A stretch of 18,814 nt of DNA. Source: Microcaldota archaeon. GTDB lineage: Archaea; Micrarchaeota; Micrarchaeia; Micrarchaeales; Micrarchaeaceae. Positions 1 through 7,012 of this stretch are shown here, one piece after another. The translations under genes were made by a program, and so were the position numbers. Position 1 is the stretch's first letter. Every line of letters starts with the position of its first letter. The DNA is taken from contig DUIS01000006.1 of NCBI GenBank assembly GCA_013330215.1, forward strand, positions 1,712 through 20,525, in the 5' to 3' direction. A model generated the notes under the pieces. The model had not been told where the DNA came from and did no database searches. It saw nothing but the letters and a program-made list of their open reading frames with translations.

Positions 1-7
1 TGCGAAC

Positions 8-44
8 TTATAAATACTGTACAGGATAAAATAAAATAAGTGAT
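8..44 (+). promoter_or_regulatory. TATA box and Shine-Dalgarno of the first gene
   Basis: A TATA-like TTATAAATA lies at 8-16. GTGAT at 40-44 matches the archaeal 16S 3' end (GGAGGTGAT) and sits four bases before the ATG at 49. TATA to ATG is about 36 bases, so the leader would be short. The GTG at 40 is in frame and could be mistaken for a start, but it is better read as part of the Shine-Dalgarno motif. The same arrangement recurs at 13010-13021. Confidence 0.55.
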
Positions 45-48
45 AGAC

Positions 49-513
49 ATGGCAACAACTTCCGTGAAACCTGGCGGGGCGGCGCCAAGAGAAGTTAGAC
101 TGATAGACCAGAAGGTAATGGATGGATTGGTAAGGAATTTGAATCAGGTGATAACTGTAACCCATACAGCTATGCCTGGCGCGGCATCTGTTACTACAAA
201 TCAGATCCTTAGGTATGTGAACGGCTTTAGGTATATACTTACAGAATCCGACGTCTTTCCGTATGTTCACAAGACACCTTTTACAGAGGAAAACGGAGCA
301 ATAATAAGAATAGCTGTAGCGGGGGATGGCAGGTACGCTGTCTTGTACAGCAACCCTAATTTTGAAAGCGCGGAACAGGAAGGCAGTTATGACCATATTA
401 GAGAGGTGTTGGGATTAGGAGTCAGCACTGTAAGAATGCTGAGCTTCGGACCGGAAATAGCCGAGATGCTTGAAAAAGAGGACTTGGCGGCTGCAGCACT
501 TATGAGGAAATGA
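49..513 (+). CDS. Orphan hypothetical protein, 154 aa
   Basis: I do not recognise this protein. It is soluble-looking, with no signal peptide, membrane helix or Cys motif. After a flexible Gly/Ala/Pro-rich N-terminus (about 15 residues) it appears mixed alpha/beta, with a central segment rich in aromatic and hydroxyl residues (about 45-110) and an acidic, Ala-rich C-terminal helix. The ATG at 49 is chosen because GTGAT at 40-44 is a well-spaced Shine-Dalgarno motif; the in-frame GTG at 40 lies inside that motif. The gene appears to be monocistronic: its own TATA box lies upstream and the convergent GNAT gene ends 11 bases after its stop. No function is proposed. It resembles two other orphans in this window only in its initiation signals and size. 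Confidence 0.75.
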   Translation: MATTSVKPGGAAPREVRLIDQKVMDGLVRNLNQVITVTHTAMPGAASVTTNQILRYVNGFRYILTESDVFPYVHKTPFTEENGAIIRIAVAGDGRYAVLYSNPNFESAEQEGSYDHIREVLGLGVSTVRMLSFGPEIAEMLEKEDLAAAALMRK

Positions 514-524
514 GATAGACTGGT

Positions 525-1100
525 TCAGCCCGACCGCAAAATTTCTTTGAAGAACACCATACCGAGCGGTACCTCACAGTCTCGTCCTGCAGTTACTTGG
601 AATTTTACGAGGCCTTGAGGTCCGGGTAGTTCTCTGCGGCAGTGGATAGGAACAGTATAGCCCATAGACCTAAGTAGATCACGCATAGGCTTGTTGAAAG
701 TATATAGCTTTGTTTGGACTCTTTTTATGTGCTTGGCCTTTGCTATCTTTTCGGCTTCGGTTACCAGAGCCTGGGCTATCCCTTGCCTTCTGAAAGCCTT
801 GACAACATAGAGATCGTTGATGTACAATATTTTATTGTCCCTGGAAAAACCTGCTGCTCTCTGGATGTCTGCCCTTATAAATCCTGCAATTTGGCCATCG
901 ACTTCTGCCACTAAAAAGCTGCAATTTTTGTCTCTCAAAGCATTTTTATAATAGCTTTCCGTGTCGCGGCCTCTCGCTCTTCTTCCGCCAAATGGTTTTG
1001 GCTTATAAGCAGCGCGCATAGGACACGGATTGATCAAATAAGGTCTTATCGCTAAAATATCCTCCTCCCTACCTTCTCTGATAATTTTTTGGGTATTCAT
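525..1100 (-). CDS. GNAT-family N-acetyltransferase
   Basis: A 191-residue protein with GNAT-fold features. A central strand region (VAEVDGQIAGFI, about 64-75) is followed by ILYINDLYVVKAFRRQGIAQAL (about 91-112). The RRQGIA segment fits the R/Q-x-x-G-x-A/G loop that binds the acetyl-CoA pyrophosphate. Later LRSMGY matches the C-terminal end of many GNATs. Known for the family: transfer of an acetyl group from acetyl-CoA to an amine on a small molecule or protein. The acceptor cannot be read from sequence. An N-terminal extension with a basic KPKPFGGRRARGR stretch (about 33-45) and a C-terminal extension of about 30 residues are not typical of the minimal domain. It lies 71 bases downstream of Nop5 on the same strand. 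It looks more A+T-rich than the neighbouring GlyRS. Confidence 0.82.
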   Translation of the reverse strand: MNTQKIIREGREEDILAIRPYLINPCPMRAAYKPKPFGGRRARGRDTESYYKNALRDKNCSFLVAEVDGQIAGFIRADIQRAAGFSRDNKILYINDLYVVKAFRRQGIAQALVTEAEKIAKAKHIKRVQTKLYTFNKPMRDLLRSMGYTVPIHCRRELPGPQGLVKFQVTAGRDCEVPLGMVFFKEILRSG

Positions 1101-1171
1101 AGGATCTGCTTATATTGCAGGATCACATTCCTGATAATAGACGAAAGCTGTTCCTAAAAATAAGTACGGGT

Positions 1172-2101
1172 TTACCTTTTGCGCCATTTTGGGCCGCCTG
1201 ATTTCCCTTTCTGGCCTAAGAACCTGTTCGGCCTTGCCCCGCTGTTGCGCGGGCCCTTCTGCGGCCTTCCCTGGAACGGCCTGGAGAACTGGTTCGGCGT
1301 GTTTCCGCTGTGCTCCCTTGCTGGAGCCTCCTTTATCCGCTTTACTGCTTTCTCCAAATCAGCCTTCAACTTTTCCGCTATGAAGCTCTTGGTGAAATAG
1401 TCTGCCTTGAGCGCTATGCTTATCTTTGCCGCATATGCCCTTGCTATGCGGCCCCGCCTGTCCCTCGGGCCGTTGCTTATCTCCGCGAGCTTGAACAGCG
1501 TCCCGTACTTTGGGGGATTGCTCCCGAACTTTATGTGCTTGAAGAGCGCCTTCTCGGCGCCGAGGAGCTGCACTGTGCTTGCGGGCATTGTGGCAAGCCT
1601 CTCCAGCGAGCCTGCTTTGCTCAGCAGCTCCGCCGCAATCTTCTCATCAGTAAGGTAAGTGGTATTGGGCATCAGCTCCGTTGATGTGGCCTTTATGTAG
1701 GCCTCCAGCCCGAGCATCGTGTCGTACATCTGGTTGCTCAGCTTTGCGAAGTTCAGTATCGCGTCCCTCTCACGCTCCGACATCGAGCGCCCTATTGTCG
1801 CCTTCGCCTTGTTGTATATTGATTCCGCCTTCTGGGAATCCGCCATTATGGTGCTTATTCCCTCCTTGCTTATGCCCTCCTTGCTGTTGAGCACTATGGA
1901 GAGGTCTGCAAGCGTCTTCGGGTTCGCTATCTTTATCTCGGGGAAGTATATCCCGTACCATTCGCTTAGGCGCTCGAATACGAGGTTGTAGGACTTGTTT
2001 GTCTCAAGGTATGCGTTTATTGCCTGCATCAGCGCGTGCTCCTCGTTGCTGTACGCACTGGTGATGCCTTCCTTGGCCTTCCTTATCATGCGCTCCCGCA
2101 T
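1172..2101 (-). CDS. nop5: Nop5/Nop56/58-family sRNP core protein lacking the N-terminal domain
   Basis: In the family, Nop5 bridges L7Ae-bound C/D box sRNA and fibrillarin in the archaeal 2'-O-methylation complex. The middle coiled-coil segment is clear (about 20-55, ending LSERLSEWYGIYFPEI), as is the Nop domain (about 150-240, with GAEKALFKHI, PPKYGTLFKL and RGRIARAYAAKISIALKADYF). A Gly/Pro/Arg/Lys-rich basic tail follows (about 265-309). The length of 309 residues compares with roughly 370-400 usually. The N-terminal roughly 100-residue domain that contacts fibrillarin is missing. Reading upstream in frame gives only about 35 codons before a TAA, with no ATG, GTG or TTG. GAGG lies two bases before this ATG; a second in-frame ATG at 2089 is possible. 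It is divergent from glyS, and fibrillarin is not in the window. Confidence 0.88.
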   Translation of the reverse strand: MRERMIRKAKEGITSAYSNEEHALMQAINAYLETNKSYNLVFERLSEWYGIYFPEIKIANPKTLADLSIVLNSKEGISKEGISTIMADSQKAESIYNKAKATIGRSMSERERDAILNFAKLSNQMYDTMLGLEAYIKATSTELMPNTTYLTDEKIAAELLSKAGSLERLATMPASTVQLLGAEKALFKHIKFGSNPPKYGTLFKLAEISNGPRDRRGRIARAYAAKISIALKADYFTKSFIAEKLKADLEKAVKRIKEAPAREHSGNTPNQFSRPFQGRPQKGPRNSGARPNRFLGQKGKSGGPKWRKR

Positions 2102-2211
2102 TTCCTCGAACGGTTCCTTTGCCAGATTGACCCCCTTTAGATAAATATATATGGAAAATAGAGGTTTTAATGCTTTCCCACTATAATTATTAACGATATT
2201 GCGGTATTAGC
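2102..2211. promoter_or_regulatory. Divergent promoter region, nop5 / glyS
   Basis: This 110-base A+T-rich spacer separates two divergent genes. On the minus strand an alternating TATA-like tract lies near 2144-2153, about 45 bases before the nop5 ATG. On the plus strand TTTTAATG near 2165-2172 is a possible TATA element about 40 bases before the GlyRS ATG. No operator-like repeat is visible. Box assignments are by eye. Confidence 0.4.
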
Positions 2212-3687
2212 ATGAACATTGACGATCTGGCTGCCTTTGCGAAGGCAAAGGGCTTCTTTTGGCCAACCGCCGAGATATACGGCGGCATTGCGGGGCTGTA
2301 CGATTACGGGCACCTTGGCGCCCTGCTTAAGCGCAGGTTTGAGCAGGCGTGGCTCTCATATTTTGTGGAAAGCAACGATGATTATTATCTCATAGACGGC
2401 GCGAACATGCTGCCGGACAAGCCGCTCATCGCGTCGGGGCACGCCGAAAGGTTCAATGACGTGCTAGTGGGCTGCTCGAAGTGCCACACATACTACAGGG
2501 CCGACGTGACGCTTGCGGATTCCGGGGTGAAGGTGTCAGAGGGCGCTGGCCCGAAGGAGATAGACGAGCTGATGAAGAAGCACAGCGTAAAGTGCCCGAA
2601 GGACAAAAGCGACTTCCTCCCGTCAAAGGCATTCAACATGATGATAGACGTGCACCTGAATCCGGAGAGGACTGAAAAGGGCTATCTGCGCCCGGAAACC
2701 GCGCAGACCGCCTATCTCAACTTCTTCAGGGAATTCAATGTGCTGAGGAAGAGCCTCCCGATGGGCCTTGCGATAATAGGGAGGGCGTACAGGAACGAGA
2801 TATCCCCTAGGCAGGGACTCTACCGCATGCGCGAGCTGATACAAGCGGAGCTCCAGATATTCTTTGATCCGGCCGCATTCCCTACGCCCTTTGAAAAGTT
2901 CAGGAAGAGGGAGGTCAATGTTGTACCGTACTCGACAAAGAAGCAGGTGAGGATATCCGTGGAAGGGCTTTGCAAGGATTACGGCATACCGGAGTTTTAC
3001 GCTTACCATATGGCTCTGATAGACACCTTCTACAGGGAGGTGCTCGGCGTTCCGGAGGAGAAGATACACTTCCTTGAGAAGGGCGGCGACGAGAAGGCGT
3101 TCTACAACAAGATACACATGGACATAGAGGTGGATGTCGAGAGCTGGGGCGGCTTCAAGGAGGTGGGCGGGCTGCACTACAGGGGCGACTACGACCTTAC
3201 ATCGCACACAAAGGGGTCGAACCAGGACCTGTCGGTCTCGATAGACGGGAAGAGGGTAATGCCTAATGTACTTGAGCTGAGTTTCGGTGTCGACAGGAAC
3301 GTCTGGATGCTCGTGGACATTTTCTACAAAATTGACGGAGAGAGGAAAATGCTGATGCTGAAGCCGTATCTGGCGCCGTTCACTGCTGCAATATTCCCGC
3401 TGCAGAAAGACGAAAAGATAAACGAGGCTGCAAAGGCGCTGCATAACGAGCTGAAGGCAAAGTTCAGGGTCTTTGTTGATGAGGGCGGATCCATAGGGAG
3501 AAGGTATGCTAGGATGGACGAGATAGGAACCCCATACTGCATAACCGTTGATTTCGAGAGCGTTGACAAGAAGTCGGAGAATTACAACACTGTTACGGTA
3601 AGGGAAAGGGACACTAAAGAGCAGAAGCGGATAAAGATTCCGGAGCTGGGAAAATTCCTCGAAGGGAAAATTGCGCTTGGGTTCTAG
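2212..3687 (+). CDS. glyS: Glycyl-tRNA synthetase, archaeal/eukaryal (alpha2) type
   Basis: Class II synthetase charging tRNA-Gly. The N-terminal FFWPTAEIYGGIAGLYDYG segment (about 15-33) and the YLRPETAQ signature (158-165) are diagnostic. Motif 2 is RAYRNEISPRQGLYRMRE followed by IQAELQIFFDP (about 191-220). Motif 3 is LELSFGVDR (about 354-362). The C-terminal anticodon-binding domain (about 380-491) contains VDEGGSIGRRYARMDEIGTP. At 491 residues it is shorter than the roughly 570 common in archaea; the loss is mainly in the insertion region. That region keeps C88-x2-C91 but only one Cys (C128) of the second zinc pair. It heads a plus-strand series with the OGG, translin and MscS genes, which follow with short gaps. 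The first ATG is used. Confidence 0.96.
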   Translation: MNIDDLAAFAKAKGFFWPTAEIYGGIAGLYDYGHLGALLKRRFEQAWLSYFVESNDDYYLIDGANMLPDKPLIASGHAERFNDVLVGCSKCHTYYRADVTLADSGVKVSEGAGPKEIDELMKKHSVKCPKDKSDFLPSKAFNMMIDVHLNPERTEKGYLRPETAQTAYLNFFREFNVLRKSLPMGLAIIGRAYRNEISPRQGLYRMRELIQAELQIFFDPAAFPTPFEKFRKREVNVVPYSTKKQVRISVEGLCKDYGIPEFYAYHMALIDTFYREVLGVPEEKIHFLEKGGDEKAFYNKIHMDIEVDVESWGGFKEVGGLHYRGDYDLTSHTKGSNQDLSVSIDGKRVMPNVLELSFGVDRNVWMLVDIFYKIDGERKMLMLKPYLAPFTAAIFPLQKDEKINEAAKALHNELKAKFRVFVDEGGSIGRRYARMDEIGTPYCITVDFESVDKKSENYNTVTVRERDTKEQKRIKIPELGKFLEGKIALGF

Positions 3688-3718
3688 CTTGGCGCGGAGG
3701 GGCGCCTACGGTGGTTGG

Positions 3719-4597
3719 TTGAAGTATTACACTGCAACTTCTAATGGTTTTAGGATAAAGGATTTCGACCTAAGGCATACGATAGAGAGCGCACAGCCGC
3801 TTACCTTCCATGCGGATTACAACCTTGCCGAAGGCACCCTTGAGTATGCGGCCGGCGACAAGGTCATAAGGGCGGTATGCCTGGGCAACAGCAAGGAGTG
3901 CACGGTAAGGCTGCACTCGAACGACATGGCTTTCGCGAAGAAGGAGTTCGCAAAAAGGTTTGCGCTGAATGACGACATGGAGAGGATATACGCGCGCATC
4001 TCGACAGACCAGTTTGTGGTTTCGGCGATAGAGAGGTATCACGGCATGAGGGTGACGATGAACGACCCATGGGAGACCACGTTGTGCTTCATAATGTCCC
4101 AGTACAACAATGTCAAGAGGATCAGGCTCATAATAAAGAGATTTGTCTCGGAGTTCGGGCCTGAAATATTGGATGGTGATGGCAAGACCGTCGGAAAGGG
4201 CTTCCCCTCCAGCGGGGATCTCATTGGCCGCACGGAAGCGGACTTTAGGGGGTGCGGCGCGGGCTTCAGGGCGAAATACATAAAGAGCGCCGCAGATTAC
4301 TGCACCAACAACCTTGACCTCTACAAGCTTCATAACAAAAGTTATGACAAGATCAAGGAAGAGCTGATGAGGATAAGCGGAGTTGGCGACAAGGTTGCGG
4401 ACTGCATCGCGCTCATGGGCTACGGCAAGATGGAGGCCTTCCCAATAGACGTCTGGGTGAAGCGTACGCTCGAGGGCGTTTATTTCGATGGCAAGAAGAA
4501 AAAGATCGGCGATCTGCACAGGTTCGCCGAGGAGAGGTGGAGGCCGTATGCGGGCTACGCACAGCAATATATATTTCACGGAGCAAGGAATATGTAG
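3719..4597 (+). CDS. ogg: OGG-type 8-oxoguanine DNA glycosylase/AP lyase
   Basis: Base-excision repair enzyme of the helix-hairpin-helix GPD superfamily, expected to remove 8-oxoguanine and nick the abasic site. The helix-hairpin-helix reads LMRISGVGDKVADC. By family precedent its Lys (codon 4391-4393) is the Schiff-base nucleophile and the Asp in AFPIDVWV (codon 4448-4450) is the catalytic acid. The N-terminal IKDFDLRHTIESAQPLTFHAD segment matches the OGG N-domain. The reading frame opens at a TTG at 3671 inside glyS, but the segment before FRIKDF resembles no OGG sequence. The TTG at 3719 is preferred because GGTG lies five bases before it, giving 292 residues and a 31-base gap after glyS. 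TTG at 3689 or 3671 cannot be excluded. Whether it is classed OGG1, OGG2 or AGOG cannot be settled here; OGG1-like is the best fit. Confidence 0.9.
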   Translation: MKYYTATSNGFRIKDFDLRHTIESAQPLTFHADYNLAEGTLEYAAGDKVIRAVCLGNSKECTVRLHSNDMAFAKKEFAKRFALNDDMERIYARISTDQFVVSAIERYHGMRVTMNDPWETTLCFIMSQYNNVKRIRLIIKRFVSEFGPEILDGDGKTVGKGFPSSGDLIGRTEADFRGCGAGFRAKYIKSAADYCTNNLDLYKLHNKSYDKIKEELMRISGVGDKVADCIALMGYGKMEAFPIDVWVKRTLEGVYFDGKKKKIGDLHRFAEERWRPYAGYAQQYIFHGARNM

Positions 4598-4605
4598 GTA
4601 ATTGC

Positions 4606-5175
4606 ATGTCAGGGATTGAAAACGATGTAAAATTGATATCAGAGTCGCTATCGAAGAAGCAGAAGGATTTCGACACCGCAATGGGGCTTGTCAGGGACAT
4701 AATAAGGGAATCCGCGCAGGCGATAACCATGCTGCACAACAACAAGGAGGGAGAGGCTGCAAAGAAGATAGAGTTTGCGCACAAAATGGTGGAGACGCTG
4801 ACGAAATTCGACGCCGAATTCAGCTACAACACAAAGCAGGCATACCAGGAATACGCAGAGGCAAGGATATTCTTTGAGATAAAGAAAAAGGGGATCGTAC
4901 CCTCTTACAGGGCTGTTGGTGTGGACCAGGAATCGTACCTCATGGGCCTCATGGACGTGATGGGGGAGCTGAAGAGAGAGATACTTGAATCGCTGCGCGA
5001 GAACAGGGTAAAGGAGGCGGAGGTATATTTCGACAAGATGCGCATGATATTCGATGGCACAAGAAGCATAAGGTTCGCCGAGGCGGTGCTGAACGGTTTC
5101 AGGAGGAAGCAGGATGTCGCAAGGATCCAGATAGAGAGCGCGGGAAGCGAGATACTGTCGTTTAAAAAGAGGTGA
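4606..5175 (+). CDS. Translin/TRAX-family protein
   Basis: A 189-residue, almost entirely helical protein of the translin superfamily. The hallmark YLMGLMDVMGELKREI (about 111-126) and the C-terminal RRKQDVARIQIESAGSEIL fit the family pattern. The QEYAEARIFFE motif (81-91) keeps two glutamates (E82, E85) that correspond to catalytic acids of TRAX-type RNases. Known for the family: octameric RNA or DNA binding, with RNase activity in TRAX and archaeal TRAX-like members. An RNA-processing role is inferred here. The ATG at 4606 lies eight bases after the OGG stop and follows an AGGT-like motif, so the two genes are probably co-transcribed. The frame extends upstream to 4537, inside the OGG gene, but that part has no translin similarity. 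Confidence 0.88.
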   Translation: MSGIENDVKLISESLSKKQKDFDTAMGLVRDIIRESAQAITMLHNNKEGEAAKKIEFAHKMVETLTKFDAEFSYNTKQAYQEYAEARIFFEIKKKGIVPSYRAVGVDQESYLMGLMDVMGELKREILESLRENRVKEAEVYFDKMRMIFDGTRSIRFAEAVLNGFRRKQDVARIQIESAGSEILSFKKR

Positions 5176-5233
5176 TTGGATAGATGTTAACTTTCGTATA
5201 GGAATAATCGTAGTAAATACCATAATCTGCATT

Positions 5234-5686
5234 GTGGTGTTTGAACTTCTGATGCGTTGGCTTAAGAAAAGGATCACTGCAAAAGGTAATGAGAGGATAG
5301 CAAGGAATCTCATCAACTTCTTTAGATTGATATTCTATTGCTTTTTAGGCATCGTAGAGCTGGGAATTTGGGGCACAAATCTTCTTTCGATACTTGCAGG
5401 AGCGGGTTTTCTAGGTATAATTATCGGCCTTGCAGTCCAGCAACCGCTCAGTAATTTCTTCTCGGGAATTTATGTGGTGATGAGCAGAATAGTGAGAAGA
5501 GACGATATTATAAGCATAAACTGCATAGGCAGCGGCATAATAATAGAGGGAAAGGTGTCGCATATAGGTTTCTCGCATACAGAGCTGATTGACAAGTCGG
5601 GTAAGTTAAATGTTGTGCCGAATAATGTTCTCGTATCATCAATACTTATCAGACATGATAGGGCAAAGAGACATAAGTGGAGATAG
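5234..5686 (+). CDS. Minimal MscS-family mechanosensitive channel; true N-terminus probably upstream
   Basis: A small-conductance mechanosensitive channel protein reduced to its core. The pore-lining helix region reads AGAGFLGIIIGLAVQQPLSNFFSG, followed by the beta-domain (VRRDDIISINCIGSG through LNVVPNNVLVSS). The protein stops directly after the beta-domain and lacks the usual C-terminal alpha/beta vestibule. The GTG at 5234 is the first canonical start in frame, but the frame stays open to the translin stop. That upstream stretch codes FRIGIIVVNTIICIVVFELL, an obvious membrane helix. A strong GAGGTGAT (5169-5176) precedes it, yet the nearby ATG (5184) is in another frame and ends after five codons. 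So either an ATA at 5180 is used or there is a frameshift. It converges on the aminotransferase gene, 15 bases away. Confidence 0.8.
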   Translation: MVFELLMRWLKKRITAKGNERIARNLINFFRLIFYCFLGIVELGIWGTNLLSILAGAGFLGIIIGLAVQQPLSNFFSGIYVVMSRIVRRDDIISINCIGSGIIIEGKVSHIGFSHTELIDKSGKLNVVPNNVLVSSILIRHDRAKRHKWR

Positions 5687-5701
5687 CGTAAACCGGTTGG
5701 C

Positions 5702-7012
5702 CTATTGCCTTGCCGCCTTTAGGGAATCTTCCAGGATGCACATGCCTTTTTCTATCGAGCTTTCGCTCATGGTGAGCGGGGGTATGATCCTTATTGTCGA
5801 TTCCCCGCATGTAAGCAGCACAAGGCCGTTTTTGAATGCTTTTTTTACTATTTCCTCCCTTTCCTTTATTGCGTGCTCCTTTGTTTTCCTGCTCTTGACC
5901 AGTTCTACCCCTATCATGAGCCCGATTCCGCGCACGTCCCCTATTATTTCGTGGTCGTCCTGCATTTCCCTTAGCCTTTTGAATATCATTTCGCTTTTCC
6001 GCTTCACCCCGATTTCAAGTTCCCTTTTATGGGCCTTGACGTAGTTTAGCGATGCGCTTGCCGCAGCAACCGCGATATGGTTGCCGCCGAATGTGTTGGC
6101 GTGCGCCCCGCTTGGGAGGTCGCCGAGGCTCTTCCTTGCTATTGTCGCACCGATCGGAAGCCCGCCGCCCAACGCCTTTGCCATTGTGTATATGTCGGCT
6201 TCTATGCCGAAATTCTCGAGCGCGAGGAACTTCCCAGTGCGCATATACCCTGCCTGTATTTCGTCCGTTACAAGAAGTATTCCGTGTTCGTCTGCGAGCT
6301 TCCTGAGCCCCTTCATGAAGCTCTTTGTTGGCACGATGTACCCGCCCTCGCCCTGTATTGGCTCAAAGAATATTGCGGCCACCTCCTGCGGATCCACCTC
6401 TTTTTTCAGTATGTAATCCTCAATGAAGCCGAGATAATCCTCGCCGCAGTCGTGTTCGCCCCTGTTGAAAAGGCACCTGTACGGATAGGGGTATGGTGCG
6501 TGTATGATGCTGTTGAATGGCCCGAAGTGGGCCCTGTGCACAGACCTTGATGCGGTAAGCCCAAGGGAGCCCATGGTCCTCCCATGGAAGCTGTTGTAGA
6601 ACGATATGATGTACTGCCTCTTTGTGAATATCCTTGCGAATTTCATGGCCGCTTCGTTTGCCTCTGTCCCGGAGTTGGAGAGGAACATTTTTCCGAAACC
6701 CTTGGGGAACATCCCCAATAATGATTCTGCGAAGCTGACTGGAAGCTCGGAGTAATAGTCGGTGAATGCGGAATGGCTTAGCTTGTCGCTCTGCTTCTTT
6801 ATTGCCTGCCTTATCTCGCTGTTGCCGTTCACGCCAAGATTGTATACGGATATGAAGCTCGAGAAGTCTATCAGTTTTCTTCCGTTTATGTCGTATGCGA
6901 AGTCTCCGTCGCCATGATCTACAACAAATTCATAGGGAACCCTTGTTGTGGTGAGGAAGACCTCCCTGTCCCTTTTCATTATGCTTGCGATCCGCTTCCC
7001 ATTTTTGTCCAT
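5702..7012 (-). CDS. Class III PLP aminotransferase (GABA/ornithine-type)
   Basis: Fold-type I, class III aminotransferase of about 436 residues. NSGTEANEAAMKFAR is the cofactor-phosphate region, HGRTMGSLGLT and FFEPIQGEGG lie in the large domain, and DEIQAGYMRTG supplies the Asp that holds the pyridine nitrogen. The PLP Lys is in YTMAKALGGGLPIGA. It resembles GabT, ornithine and broad-specificity archaeal aminotransferases; the substrate cannot be fixed. The upstream ACD alpha gene ends in TGATG, so this ATG (7012) overlaps its stop by one base. A TTG one codon earlier (7015) is less likely. Tight coupling with ACD suggests amino-acid fermentation: removing the amino group gives a 2-oxo acid whose CoA ester ACD can use to make ATP. 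Last gene of the four-gene operon. Confidence 0.92.
   Translation of the reverse strand: MDKNGKRIASIMKRDREVFLTTTRVPYEFVVDHGDGDFAYDINGRKLIDFSSFISVYNLGVNGNSEIRQAIKKQSDKLSHSAFTDYYSELPVSFAESLLGMFPKGFGKMFLSNSGTEANEAAMKFARIFTKRQYIISFYNSFHGRTMGSLGLTASRSVHRAHFGPFNSIIHAPYPYPYRCLFNRGEHDCGEDYLGFIEDYILKKEVDPQEVAAIFFEPIQGEGGYIVPTKSFMKGLRKLADEHGILLVTDEIQAGYMRTGKFLALENFGIEADIYTMAKALGGGLPIGATIARKSLGDLPSGAHANTFGGNHIAVAAASASLNYVKAHKRELEIGVKRKSEMIFKRLREMQDDHEIIGDVRGIGLMIGVELVKSRKTKEHAIKEREEIVKKAFKNGLVLLTCGESTIRIIPPLTMSESSIEKGMCILEDSLKAARQ

Noticed and set aside
2623..3444. Long minus-strand open frame inside glyS
   Set aside because: Shadow of the biased codon use of glyS; it has no start signal and no recognisable domain.
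3770..4681. Long minus-strand open frame across the OGG and translin genes
   Set aside because: It spans two well-supported plus-strand genes and their junction, and shows no domain of its own.
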